Source: an uncultured Clostridia bacterium
GTDB lineage: Bacteria > Bacillota > Clostridia > UMGS1810
Assembly (NCBI GenBank): GCA_934463115.1
Contig: CAKSIN010000002.1
Span: forward strand, 138,027 to 202,026
Direction: 5' to 3'
DNA: 64,000 nt
Under the pieces are notes generated by a model. That model searched no databases and had not been told where the DNA came from. It saw only the letters and a program-made list of their open reading frames with translations. The position numbers and the translations under genes are program-made. Shown piece after piece: positions 1 to 8,630 of the stretch. Numbering within the stretch: the stretch's first letter is position 1; every line of letters starts with the position of its first letter.

Positions 1-1761
1 GTAGTGGGTAATGAAGAACGCTACCAGTTTACATGGCCGGACAAGAAACAATCTGTCCTGCTTGCAAATGCTCCGATAAACAAAACACTGCGTCCTTGCA
101 GAGAAGAAAGTGTTGATTTTGACAACACCGAAAACCTCTATATCGAGGGCGATAATCTCGAAGTGCTGAAACTTTTGCAAGAAACATACCTCGGCAAAAT
201 CAAGATGATTTACATAGATCCTCCGTATAATACGGGTAACGATTTTGTGTATAATGATGAGTTTGGAATGAGGAATGAGGAGTGGGACGAAGTCAGCGGA
301 AATTATGATGAAGACGGAAATCAAATTGTCGGCAAACTTGAAAAAAACACAGAAAATAACGGTCGCTTTCATACCGATTGGCTGAATATGATTTATCCGA
401 GATTAAAAATTGCAAATGATTTGTTAAGTGATGATGGTGTAATTTTTATAAGCATGGACGACGACGAACAGGTTAATTTAAAGAAAATATGTGATGAAAT
501 ATTTGGAGTGGCAAATTTCATTGACACCATTATTTGGAAAAAACTATACGGTGGAAAGAATGATGCACGATGGTTTGCTCACTATCACGATTATATATTA
601 GTTTATGCAAAAAATAAGGAAAAATGGTTTCCAAATCTTTTACCACGAGGAGAAAAGCAAAACGATAGATATAAGAATCCAGACAATGATCCAAGAGGTC
701 CATGGACAAGTGCTGATTTTTCTCAGTTTGGTCCCACCTCTAATTGTGTATATGAAATTATTACCCCTAATGGAACAAGATACTATCCTAAAGAGGGGAA
801 AAGATGGATTACGACCTATGAGTCTTATTTAAAATTAAGGGCGGAAAACCGCCTTTGGTTTGGTGAAAATGGTGGAAACATACCTCGTTTAAAGCGTTAT
901 CTGTCTGAGGTTAAAGATGGAATAAGTCAAACGACTTTCCTTGATTTCACGGAGGTTGGACATAGTGATGAGGCAAACAAAGAGTTAAAGACACTTCTAA
1001 ATGGAAAATTCTTTGATTACCCAAAACCGACCAGGTTGTTATATCGTTTGGCATATTTGGGAACGGACAAAGATGATATTATTCTCGACTTCTTCTCCGG
1101 TTCTGCCACAACTGCTCACGCTGTTATGCAACTGAACGCAGAAGACGGCGGACACCGCAAATTTATTATGGTGCAGTTACCCGAAAAAACAGACGAAAAG
1201 AGTGAAGCATACAAAGCCGGATATAAAAACATTTGTGAAATCGGCAAGGAACGCATAAGACGTGCAGGGCAGAAAATTAGAAATGAGAAATTAGGAATGA
1301 GAAATGAAAACGGTGGAGATAATTCCTCACTCCTAACTTCTAACTCCTCATTAGACATCGGTTTCCGTGTTCTAAAATGCGACAGCTCAAATATGAAAGA
1401 TGTGTACTACAACCCTGCCGAGATTGATATTTCTATGTTCGATAATTGGGTTGATAATATTAAAGATGACAGAACGCCGGAGGATTTATTGTTTCAAGTT
1501 ATGCTCGATTTGGGTGTGCTCCTTTCAAGCAAAATTGAAGAAACGGTTATTGCGGAAAAGAAAGTGTTTAATGTTGCGGACGGTTTTTTGATTGCTTGCT
1601 TTGACGAAAAATTGACAACCGAAACCATAACAGCTATTGCCAAACAAAAACCGTATTACTTTGTAATGCGCGATAACGGCTTTGCAGACGATAGCGTTGC
1701 AACAAACTTTGAACAAATTTTCACTACATACAGTTCAGATACTATTAGGAGGGTGATATAA
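1..1761 (+). CDS. mod: Type III restriction-modification DNA adenine methyltransferase Mod, copy 1 (5' end cut by window)
   Basis: Methylates adenine in the recognition site of a type III restriction-modification system. Motif IV DPPYNTGNDF lies at 217-246, and the SAM-binding motif I (DFFSGSATT) follows at about 1087-1113. This DPPY-first order marks a beta-class N6-adenine methyltransferase. The frame is already open at base 1 and aligns from there with mod2 at 3064. About 54 N-terminal residues therefore lie outside the window, and the GTG at 4 is only an internal codon. The region between the two motifs (about 410-1085) is the target-recognition region and differs from that of mod2, while both outer parts are nearly identical to mod2. 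The stop at 1759-1761 abuts the next gene, so the two are translationally linked. An in-frame inserted repeat sits at 1275-1353. Family assignment is firm; the methylated sequence cannot be read off. Confidence 0.93.
   Translation, partial: VVGNEERYQFTWPDKKQSVLLANAPINKTLRPCREESVDFDNTENLYIEGDNLEVLKLLQETYLGKIKMIYIDPPYNTGNDFVYNDEFGMRNEEWDEVSGNYDEDGNQIVGKLEKNTENNGRFHTDWLNMIYPRLKIANDLLSDDGVIFISMDDDEQVNLKKICDEIFGVANFIDTIIWKKLYGGKNDARWFAHYHDYILVYAKNKEKWFPNLLPRGEKQNDRYKNPDNDPRGPWTSADFSQFGPTSNCVYEIITPNGTRYYPKEGKRWITTYESYLKLRAENRLWFGENGGNIPRLKRYLSEVKDGISQTTFLDFTEVGHSDEANKELKTLLNGKFFDYPKPTRLLYRLAYLGTDKDDIILDFFSGSATTAHAVMQLNAEDGGHRKFIMVQLPEKTDEKSEAYKAGYKNICEIGKERIRRAGQKIRNEKLGMRNENGGDNSSLLTSNSSLDIGFRVLKCDSSNMKDVYYNPAEIDISMFDNWVDNIKDDRTPEDLLFQVMLDLGVLLSSKIEETVIAEKKVFNVADGFLIACFDEKLTTETITAIAKQKPYYFVMRDNGFADDSVATNFEQIFTTYSSDTIRRVI
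1275..1353 (+). repeat. In-frame GA-rich inverted repeat inside mod1
   Basis: The left part is built of ATTAGGAATGAG-like units. The right part reads as their reverse complement (CCTCACTCCTAACTTC, CTCCTCATTA). It encodes a low-complexity stretch (RNEKLGMRNENGGDNSS...) between the conserved RIRRAGQKI and LDIGFRVLK segments, where type III Mod proteins normally run on directly. A short piece of the same motif (GGAATGAGGAATGAGGAG) lies at about 264-282. Matching copies sit in mod2. It looks like a dispersed palindromic repeat tolerated in frame; its origin is inferred. Confidence 0.6.
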
Positions 1762-1762
1762 A

Positions 1763-2554
1763 ATGCCAGGATTATACGATAGAGATTACACTAAATTGAC
1801 AAATGAAGAAATTACTGAAAGGGAAAATATAGATTTTCAAAGTAAGGGTAAACAAAAATTCGGTATGAAAAACCCATATTTTGAATATTCTAAAGCAGTG
1901 CGTCATAATAAGAGCCTATTTCCTAATAATTTTATAGATCTACCAATACTGCAAGATACTGAGGAATTAGGAAGGCAATGCGACGCTTTTGAAGAATTAC
2001 TGAATGATAAATCGATTACAGAATTGAATGTAAAGCGTTATATTCAAGATAATGGTTTCTATCATATTCCAGCATCAATTTTTGCTAACTATCATTTTGC
2101 CCATCATGAAGCGGTATTGTTCAAAGAGTTTCCGTTAGGAACAAGTTATAGAGCTGATTATCTTTTGGCAGGGAGGGCATCTGGGGGATGGCAATTCATT
2201 TTTGTTGAATTCGAAAATCCATATGGTAGTATTACCTTACAGAATGGAGACTTTGGTGCAACAATTAGAAATGGATTAAGCCAAATCGATATGTGGAAAG
2301 CGTTTATAGAAGGATATTATTCTGCTTTAACTTCTGAATTCGAAAAATACGCTGCACGCCCTTTGGATACAGAGTTTACAAAGTTTGATTCCACAAGGAT
2401 GCATTATGTTGTTGTTGCAGGACGCAGATCGGACTATAAAGATAGAACGCGAAGATTACAACGCCTTAAGGAAAAAAATGAGAACATCAAAGTTTTGCAT
2501 TACGATAATATTCTCGATAATGCTCGGAGGTTGATTGAAGCACAATCGTACTAG
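1763..2554 (+). CDS. Shedu-like (DUF4263-type) PD-(D/E)XK nuclease
   Basis: Predicted 263-residue soluble protein. The C-terminal half has the layout of the Shedu/DUF4263 nuclease core: an acidic residue in YRADYLL (about residue 134), then FVEFENP (about 152-158) as the E-x-E/K strand, then a Gln-containing helix (LSQIDMWKAF). Shedu proteins are single-gene anti-phage nucleases in other bacteria. The usual catalytic Lys of the ExK pair appears as Glu here, which is an oddity. The start is fixed by AGGAGGG at 1747-1753, and the ATG lies 1 base past the mod1 stop, so it is co-expressed with mod1. The role is inferred: it could be an independent defence nuclease or the cutting partner of Mod1. 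The remote fold call is moderate in confidence. Confidence 0.6.
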   Translation: MPGLYDRDYTKLTNEEITERENIDFQSKGKQKFGMKNPYFEYSKAVRHNKSLFPNNFIDLPILQDTEELGRQCDAFEELLNDKSITELNVKRYIQDNGFYHIPASIFANYHFAHHEAVLFKEFPLGTSYRADYLLAGRASGGWQFIFVEFENPYGSITLQNGDFGATIRNGLSQIDMWKAFIEGYYSALTSEFEKYAARPLDTEFTKFDSTRMHYVVVAGRRSDYKDRTRRLQRLKEKNENIKVLHYDNILDNARRLIEAQSY

Positions 2555-2556
2555 AA

Positions 2557-2761
2557 TGGTGAAAAAAGAGCATTACACTGGTGAATATAATCGCCCCGTC
2601 AATGCATAACATAGACGAGGGCAAGTCGGTTAAGAAAATGTAGGATTGAAAAAATAAGAAAAGAAATAGCACGGTTTGAGAAACAGGGGCGGGCAGAGAA
2701 ACAACCGAAGAAAAAATTTGAGTTGGCACAGAAGTTTAAGAAGATGAAAGAAAAGTTATGA
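2557..2761 (+). pseudogene. Possible decayed small gene (frameshifted)
   Basis: A plausible short basic protein can be followed through three frames: MVKKEHYTGEYNRPVN from the ATG at 2557, MHNIDEGKSVKKM at about 2602-2640, then IEKIRKEIARFEKQGRAEKQ and onward at 2645-2761, ending in TGA. Each piece ends near the start of the next, as if single-base indels had broken one reading frame of about 65 codons. No family is recognised. It could also be chance in AT-rich sequence. It separates the mod1-nuclease pair from mod2. Confidence 0.3.
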
Positions 2762-2900
2762 GAGTGTGGGGTTAAGGACAGTGTTAAATTTCCAAATTGC
2801 GCGATGGCTGTCAACAAAACACTAGTCAACTAACAAGAAATTCTTGTGGGTTTGAATCGAAACTAAAGATAAATATGTTAGCATGGGAGGATAACAAAAA
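2762..2900 (+). promoter_or_regulatory. Leader region upstream of mod2 with small palindrome and strong RBS
   Basis: This non-coding stretch completes the 346-base gap between the nuclease gene and mod2. It contains a perfect small palindrome, ACAAGAA-A-TTCTTGT (2833-2847), that could be an operator or weak hairpin. A strong ribosome binding site GGGAGG (2885-2890) lies 10 bases before the mod2 ATG at 2901. No convincing -35/-10 pair was found; TTGAAT near 2852 with AT-rich sequence downstream is only a weak candidate. Confidence 0.35.
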
Positions 2901-4806
2901 ATGAGTGAAAAACTAAAAATGCACACAGTGGACAAAGTGGAAGAAAACATAAAGAAAATAGGCAAATTGTTTCCAAACTGCATCACTGAGAAAAAATCGG
3001 GGGGGGGTACTAAAAACCTGTATAGATTTTGATGCTTTGCGTCAGGAACTTTCTGATTGCTTGGTAGAGGGTAATGAAGAACGTTATCAGTTCACATGGC
3101 CGGACAAGAAAAAATCCGTTCTGCTTGCAAATGCACCGATAAACAAAACCCTCCGCCCGTGCAGAGAAGAAAGCGTTGATTTTGACAATACCGAGAACCT
3201 ATATATTGAGGGCGATAATCTTGAAGTGCTGAAACTTTTGCGGGAAACCTATCTCGGTAAAATCAAGATGATTTACATAGATCCTCCGTATAATACAGGA
3301 AATGACTTTGTGTATAATGATGAGTTTGGAATGAGAAATGAGGAATGGGACGAAGTCAGCGGAAATTATGATGAAGACGGAAATCAAATTGTCGGCAAAC
3401 TTGAAAAAAATACAGAAAATAACGGTCGCTTTCATACCGATTGGCTGAATATGATTTATCCGAGACTGAAATTGGCAAAAGATTTGCTGACAGACGATGG
3501 TGTTATTTTTATTAGTATTGATGATAGAGAACAAGAAAATTTAAAAAAAGCATGCAACGACATTTTAGGCGAAAATAATTGTGTCGGCGTTGGTCAATGG
3601 CGCAGAGTCGAAGGAAAGCCTGGAAAAGCAGTCACTATGGCTCGAACTTCGGAATTTATTTTGATCTATGCAAAAGATTTTTCCAAGTTTGTTATTGGAA
3701 CATTGCCGTTAAGTGAGGATGGATTAAAAGAGTTTCGATATACCGATGCTAAGGGTAGATTTCGCAGGGGTCAAATATTTTATCCTAATAGAGGAATTCA
3801 CCATTATTCGGTTGTATCACCATATGGAAATACTATTGAGGGAGATTTCACTATACGGAAAAGCGTTTTTGAAGATTATGCAAGTAAGGATCTGATATAT
3901 TGGGCAGAACAAGGAGATCATACACCATATTTGAAAATTTATTTGTCTGAGTTTGGAGGGGTTACGCCCACAAATACATTTGGCAAAGAATATGGTTCAT
4001 CCCAAAGTGCAGTAAAAGAATTCAAAGCCTTATTTCAAACACAAAAAATGTATTTTGACAATCCTAAGCCATTGAAGTTAATTAATAGATTGTTACTGAT
4101 CGGGAATTTAACCAAAGAGTCTATTGTTCTCGACTTCTTCTCTGGCTCTGCAACAACCGCGCACGCTGTTATGCAGCTTAATGCAGAGGACGGCGGACAC
4201 CGTAAATTTATTATGGTGCAGTTACCCGAAAAAACAGACGAAAAAAGTGAAGCATATAAAGCCGGATATAAAAATATTTGTGAAATCGGCAAGGAACGCA
4301 TAAGACGTGCAGGGCAGAAAATTAGGAATGAGGAATTAGGAATGAGAAATGAAAACGGTGGAGATAATTCCTCACTCCTAACTTCTAACTCCTCATTAGA
4401 CATCGGTTTCCGTGTCCTAAAATCCGACACCTCAAACATGAAAGACGTATACTACAACCCTGCCGAGCTTGACATTTCAATGTTTGATAATTTGGTTGAT
4501 AATATCAAAGACGACAGAACGCCGGAGGATTTACTGTTTCAAGTTATGCTTGATCTTGGAATTTTGCTTTCAAGCAAAATTGAAGAAACAACCATTGCCG
4601 GTAAGAAAGTATACAGCGTTGCAGACGACTTCTTGATAGCTTGCTTTGACGAAAAATTGACAATCGAAACAATTACTGCTATTGCAAAACAGCAGCCATA
4701 CTATTTCGTAATGCGTGATAATGGTTTCGCAGATGACAGCGTTGCAACAAATTTTGAACAGATTTTTGCAACATACAGTCCGGACACGGTAAGGAAGGTG
4801 CTGTAA
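2901..4806 (+). CDS. mod: Type III DNA adenine methyltransferase Mod, copy 2, phase-variable; frame broken by a G9 tract
   Basis: Translation from ATG 2901 (GGGAGG 10 bases upstream) gives MSEKLKMHTVDKVEENIKK and onward, a classic type III Mod N-terminus. At the nine-G run 2999-3007 this frame runs on to a TGA at 3030-3032, giving a 43-residue peptide. The Mod body continues in another frame (LKTCIDFDALRQELSDCLVE...) to TAA 4804-4806. Removing one G (G8) or adding two (G11) fuses both parts into one 634-residue protein, with DPPY at about residue 127 and DFFSG at about 411. The TTG at 3037 begins the open stretch but is internal to the family's normal N-terminus. The central target-recognition region (about 3470-4120) differs from mod1. 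As read, the gene is OFF, or the tract length is an assembly error. Confidence 0.92.
2999..3007 (+). repeat. Poly-G (G9) slippage tract, phase-variation switch of mod2
   Basis: Nine consecutive G lie 98 bases into the mod2 coding region. I saw no other G run longer than five in the window, which makes this one conspicuous. Frame arithmetic: the N-terminal frame starts at 2901 and the body frame is offset by one base, so only tract lengths of 8, 11, 14 and so on give full-length Mod. Slipped-strand mispairing at such tracts is the known switch of phase-variable mod genes in other bacteria. Confidence 0.85.
4319..4398 (+). repeat. In-frame GA-rich inverted repeat inside mod2
   Basis: Second copy of the element at 1275-1353, at the homologous position of mod2, with a left arm even closer to the unit (AATTAGGAATGAGGAATTAG). 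It encodes the same kind of insert between RIRRAGQKI and LDIGFRVLK. The short companion motif is at about 3327-3345. Insertion before the duplication, or gene conversion afterwards, would explain its presence in both genes. Confidence 0.6.
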
Positions 4807-5393
4807 TGAAAAATTTTGTTTTAGGACATTGGAGTGATATTTTATCAGTCATAGCTATTCTGCTTTCTGTACTATCTTTTATACAAAATCGTAGATTGCA
4901 TAATGATAGCAAACGATTAACAGTATTACCGAATTTGGATGTTCGGCTACTGATTGATAGCAGAATTATCGGCAGAGTTGTTCAGCAAGAAGATGCTATA
5001 GATAAACTTAATGTTTTCAAGTCGAAATATTCCGATTATTATACTAATCACGATGTATTTCTTCAAAGGAACTGCAAAGCACTATTCTCTGTATTGATTT
5101 CTAATGTCGGTATGGGTGTAGCAAAAAACATTAGATTTAGTGAGATAGCAATTTTTCTGAAAGATGATGTCACAACCCGTAAATCAAATACCATACTTTT
5201 TACTTGTTCTGCTGGCGAAACTAAAGCAAATAAAATATATGCTGACTATGCACCAACTGATGTGGTAAAAGTAGCAATTATCTTTGCCTACGAGGATATA
5301 TTGGGGAAAACACATATTCTTAAAAACTGTTATGAACCTATTGATGACAAAAAGTGCGAAATGGAACTTATTCAAAGTACAGTACGGAAATGA
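4806..5393 (+). CDS. Membrane-anchored protein of unknown function between mod and res
   Basis: A 195-residue protein with one N-terminal hydrophobic segment (about residues 10-27, ILSVIAILLSVLSFI). A mostly beta-type domain follows (LFSVLISNVGMGVAKNIRF...), resembling the Ig-like extensions of small membrane-bound proteins. I do not recognise a named family. The ATG shares its A with the mod2 TAA (4804-4806), so it is translationally coupled to mod2. The res start lies 10 bases downstream. Type III systems usually have mod next to res, or a soluble accessory gene between them, so a membrane protein here is unusual. A tether of the complex to the membrane or a sensor are possibilities without direct evidence. 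Confidence 0.75.
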   Translation: MKNFVLGHWSDILSVIAILLSVLSFIQNRRLHNDSKRLTVLPNLDVRLLIDSRIIGRVVQQEDAIDKLNVFKSKYSDYYTNHDVFLQRNCKALFSVLISNVGMGVAKNIRFSEIAIFLKDDVTTRKSNTILFTCSAGETKANKIYADYAPTDVVKVAIIFAYEDILGKTHILKNCYEPIDDKKCEMELIQSTVRK

Positions 5394-5403
5394 GGTGAGA
5401 CCA

Positions 5404-8400
5404 ATGAAGTTTAATTTTAAAATACAACAATACCAAACTGATGCGGTGGATAGCGTGGTAAAGGTATTTTCCGGTCAGGGCTTTCACAACAAGATAAGTT
5501 ATATTCGTGATTTGGGCAAATTAAAACCACAGTCAACGCAGATGTCGCTCGATTTTGCCGATGAATACGGTGAGATTTTAGACGCACTTGATGATACGGG
5601 TTATAAAAATGAGTCATTGGAGCTTTCGGACGAGCAGATATTAAAAAACATACACGATTTGCAGTCCCGAAACAATATAAAGCTGTCCCCTTCTCTTATC
5701 AAGGATTTGGGCAGATGCAGTCTTGACATTGAAATGGAAACAGGTACGGGAAAAACCTATGTGTATATCAAGACGATGTTTGAGCTTAACAAGCAGTACG
5801 GTTGGAGCAAATTTATCGTCGTTGTGCCGAGCATTGCTATCCGTGAAGGTGTGTATAAAACCTTTGAAATTACCGCCGAGCATTTTATGGAGCATTACGG
5901 CAAAAAGGCTCGTTTCTTTGTGTATAACAGTTCTAACCTCAATGCACTCGACAACTTTTCGCAAAGCAGCGGAATAAATGTAATGATTATAAACACGCAG
6001 GCTTTTGCATCTTCGCTGAAAGAGGACGGAAAAAGCAAGGAAGCGCGCATAATTTATTCAAAACGTGATGAATTTCAATCACGCAGACCGATTGATGTTA
6101 TTAAGGCAAACAGACCGATTATCATTCTTGACGAACCGCAGAAAATGGGCGGTGAGGTTACGCAAAAGGCACTTAAAAACTTCAATCCGTTATTCAGCAT
6201 AAACTATTCGGCAACGCATGCAAAGCAGCACAATCTTGTTTATGTGCTTGACGCCCTCGACGCATTTAACAAACGGCTTGTTAAGAAAATTGAAGTTAAA
6301 GGTTTCGAGGTTAAGAATTTTAGGGGCACGGACAAGTATATGTTCCTTGAACAGATTGTTTTATCCTCTAAAAAGCCGCCTATGGCAAAGATTGAGATTG
6401 AAATCGGCTATAATAAGTCAATCAACCGTGAAACAAGAATACTTGGTGTTGGTGATGACCTTTATTATGTTTCACAGGAAATGGAGCAGTACAAAGGCTT
6501 TACCATATCCGAAATTGATCCGCTCAAAGGTTCGGTTACATTTACAAACGGTGATGTTATTTATACCGGTGATGTTGTCGGCGATGTATCCGAAAAAGAT
6601 ATGCGCCGCATTCAGATAAGGGAAACCATTCTCTCGCACTTTGACAAGGAAGAAAAACTTTTTAATATGGGTATTAAAACGCTGTCGTTATTCTTTATTG
6701 ATGAGGTTGCAAAGTATCGACAGTATGATGAAAACGGCGATGAAATTTTGGGCGAATACGGCAAAATCTTTGAAGAAGAATACATAAATGTATTAAATGA
6801 ATACACAACATTTTTAGATACACCGTATCAAAAGTATCTGAAAGAAAAATGCAGTGATGTATCACAAGTACATAAAGGCTATTTCAGCATTGATAAAAAG
6901 GGACACGTTGTTGACAGCAAATTAAAACGCGGCAGTGAGTTTTCTGATGATATATCGGCGTATGATTTGATACTTAAAAACAAAGAGAGGTTGCTCAGCT
7001 TTAATGAACCGACAAGATTTATATTTTCACATTCGGCACTTCGTGAAGGCTGGGACAACCCGAATGTATTTCAGATTTGCACGCTGAAACACTCCGACAG
7101 CAACACAGCGAAACGGCAAGAAGTCGGTCGCGGACTTCGCTTGTGTGTAAACCAATCGGGCAATCGTATGGACGTGCAGAGTTTGGGCGAAAGCGTACAC
7201 GATATAAATATGCTTACGGTTATTGCAAGTGAAAGCTACAAGACTTTTGTGTCGGATTTGCAGTCGGATATTAAAACCGTTCTTTATGACAGACCTACTG
7301 CTGCAACAAAGGAATACTTTAAGGGTAAATTTGTTAATATCGGCAGTGAATCAATTATGATTGATGACAAACAAGCTAAAGCAATAGAATATTATCTTAT
7401 TGCAAACGGTTATGTCGATATGAGTGGAAAAATCACCGACAAGTACCGCACCGATGTTGAAATGGGAACTGTTGTTCCACTTCCGGAAGAACTTATTCCT
7501 ATGACAGACGGCATACAAGATTTGATACAGGCTGTTTATGATGACAGTGTGCTTGACAAGATGATTTCAAACGCCCATGACACAAAGGTTAAGGATAATC
7601 CGCTTAACGACAATTTTAATAGAAAAGAGTTTCAGGCTCTTTGGAAACAGATCAATCACAAATATGCTTATACAGTTGAATTTAACAGCGATGAACTCAT
7701 AAAAAATGCGATAAAGCATATTGATGAAAAACTGTTTGTGTCACAACTCCAGTACACAACCACTATCGGCAGACAAAAAGAAGAAATGAATGAGTATGAA
7801 ATTGAGCGCGGCGCTTCTTTTGGCGGTGAAAAAACAAAAACCAAGACGCTACAACACAGCGAAACAAGCGGTGTAAAGTATGACCTTATCGGCAAAATTG
7901 CAGAAGGCTGTACCATTACAAGAAAAACTGCCGCAACAATTCTAAAAGGTGTTCGTTATGACAAAATACTGATGTTTAAGAACAACCCGGAGGAGTTTAT
8001 TACAAAAATAATCAGGCTCATAAACGAACAGAAAGCAACCATGATTGTTGAGCATATTTCGTATGATGAAATCGGCGGAGAGTATGACAGCGATATATTT
8101 ACTGCCAAAAAGACATCGCAGGACTTTGATAAGGCGTTCAGAGCAAGCAAAGCCATACAGGATTATGTGTTTACAGACGGCTCGGCTGATAAGAGTATTG
8201 AGAGAAAATTTGCGGAAGATTTAGATGCAGCAAGTGAAGTATGCGTTTATGCAAAGCTCCCGAAAGGATTTCATATACCCACTCCGGTCGGGAACTATTC
8301 TCCGGATTGGGCAATAGCGTTTTATGAAGGTACGGTTAAGCATATATACTTTGTTGCAGAAACAAAAGGTACAATGGAATCTCTTAATTTAAGACCTATT

Positions 8401-8520
8401 GAACAGGCAAAAATTTCTTGTGCTAAAAAGCTGTTTAACGAAATCTCAACGAATGATGTACGCTACCATGATGTTGACAGCTATCAGAAATTACTTGACA
8501 TTATGCCGAGTATAAGATAA
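5404..8520 (+). CDS. res: Type III restriction endonuclease subunit Res
   Basis: ATP-dependent translocase and nuclease of a type III restriction system; it works in complex with Mod. A superfamily 2 helicase core is visible: Walker A GTGKT at about residues 114-118, motif II DEPQ at 243-246, motif III SAT, and motif VI QEVGRGLRL at about 572-580. The C-terminal nuclease has the PD...ExK pattern, with PDW at about 967-969 and ETK at 986-988. Length is 1038 residues, normal for Res. The start is chosen at ATG 5404 because GAGGTGAG (5392-5399) precedes it; an upstream in-frame start would overlap the previous gene by 110 bases. It can cut only if a Mod is made, so its activity should depend on the mod2 switch, unless Mod1 serves. 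Confidence 0.93.
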   Translation: MKFNFKIQQYQTDAVDSVVKVFSGQGFHNKISYIRDLGKLKPQSTQMSLDFADEYGEILDALDDTGYKNESLELSDEQILKNIHDLQSRNNIKLSPSLIKDLGRCSLDIEMETGTGKTYVYIKTMFELNKQYGWSKFIVVVPSIAIREGVYKTFEITAEHFMEHYGKKARFFVYNSSNLNALDNFSQSSGINVMIINTQAFASSLKEDGKSKEARIIYSKRDEFQSRRPIDVIKANRPIIILDEPQKMGGEVTQKALKNFNPLFSINYSATHAKQHNLVYVLDALDAFNKRLVKKIEVKGFEVKNFRGTDKYMFLEQIVLSSKKPPMAKIEIEIGYNKSINRETRILGVGDDLYYVSQEMEQYKGFTISEIDPLKGSVTFTNGDVIYTGDVVGDVSEKDMRRIQIRETILSHFDKEEKLFNMGIKTLSLFFIDEVAKYRQYDENGDEILGEYGKIFEEEYINVLNEYTTFLDTPYQKYLKEKCSDVSQVHKGYFSIDKKGHVVDSKLKRGSEFSDDISAYDLILKNKERLLSFNEPTRFIFSHSALREGWDNPNVFQICTLKHSDSNTAKRQEVGRGLRLCVNQSGNRMDVQSLGESVHDINMLTVIASESYKTFVSDLQSDIKTVLYDRPTAATKEYFKGKFVNIGSESIMIDDKQAKAIEYYLIANGYVDMSGKITDKYRTDVEMGTVVPLPEELIPMTDGIQDLIQAVYDDSVLDKMISNAHDTKVKDNPLNDNFNRKEFQALWKQINHKYAYTVEFNSDELIKNAIKHIDEKLFVSQLQYTTTIGRQKEEMNEYEIERGASFGGEKTKTKTLQHSETSGVKYDLIGKIAEGCTITRKTAATILKGVRYDKILMFKNNPEEFITKIIRLINEQKATMIVEHISYDEIGGEYDSDIFTAKKTSQDFDKAFRASKAIQDYVFTDGSADKSIERKFAEDLDAASEVCVYAKLPKGFHIPTPVGNYSPDWAIAFYEGTVKHIYFVAETKGTMESLNLRPIEQAKISCAKKLFNEISTNDVRYHDVDSYQKLLDIMPSIR

Positions 8521-8630
8521 AACAAATACTTTGTAGAGGAATTTTTAATGTTACACATAATCACTGTCCGTTTTAACACCCACTTGTTTTGGTAGAATAA
8601 ATACATCAACAAAACATGGAGGTTAAAACG

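Noticed and set aside
2771..2830. Possible second decayed copy of a mod 5' end (KFPNCAMAV resembling KLFPNCITE)
   Set aside because: Only about five matching residues, no flanking similarity; chance cannot be excluded.
2833..2870. tRNA-like T-arm (GGGTTTGAATC) suggesting a tRNA remnant or attachment site
   Set aside because: No acceptor, D or anticodon arms could be built on either strand; the resemblance is limited to one short stretch.
3037..4806. TTG at 3037 as the real start of mod2
   Set aside because: It falls in the middle of the conserved FDALRQELSD segment, has no ribosome binding site, and an authentic N-terminus with GGGAGG lies just upstream in another frame.
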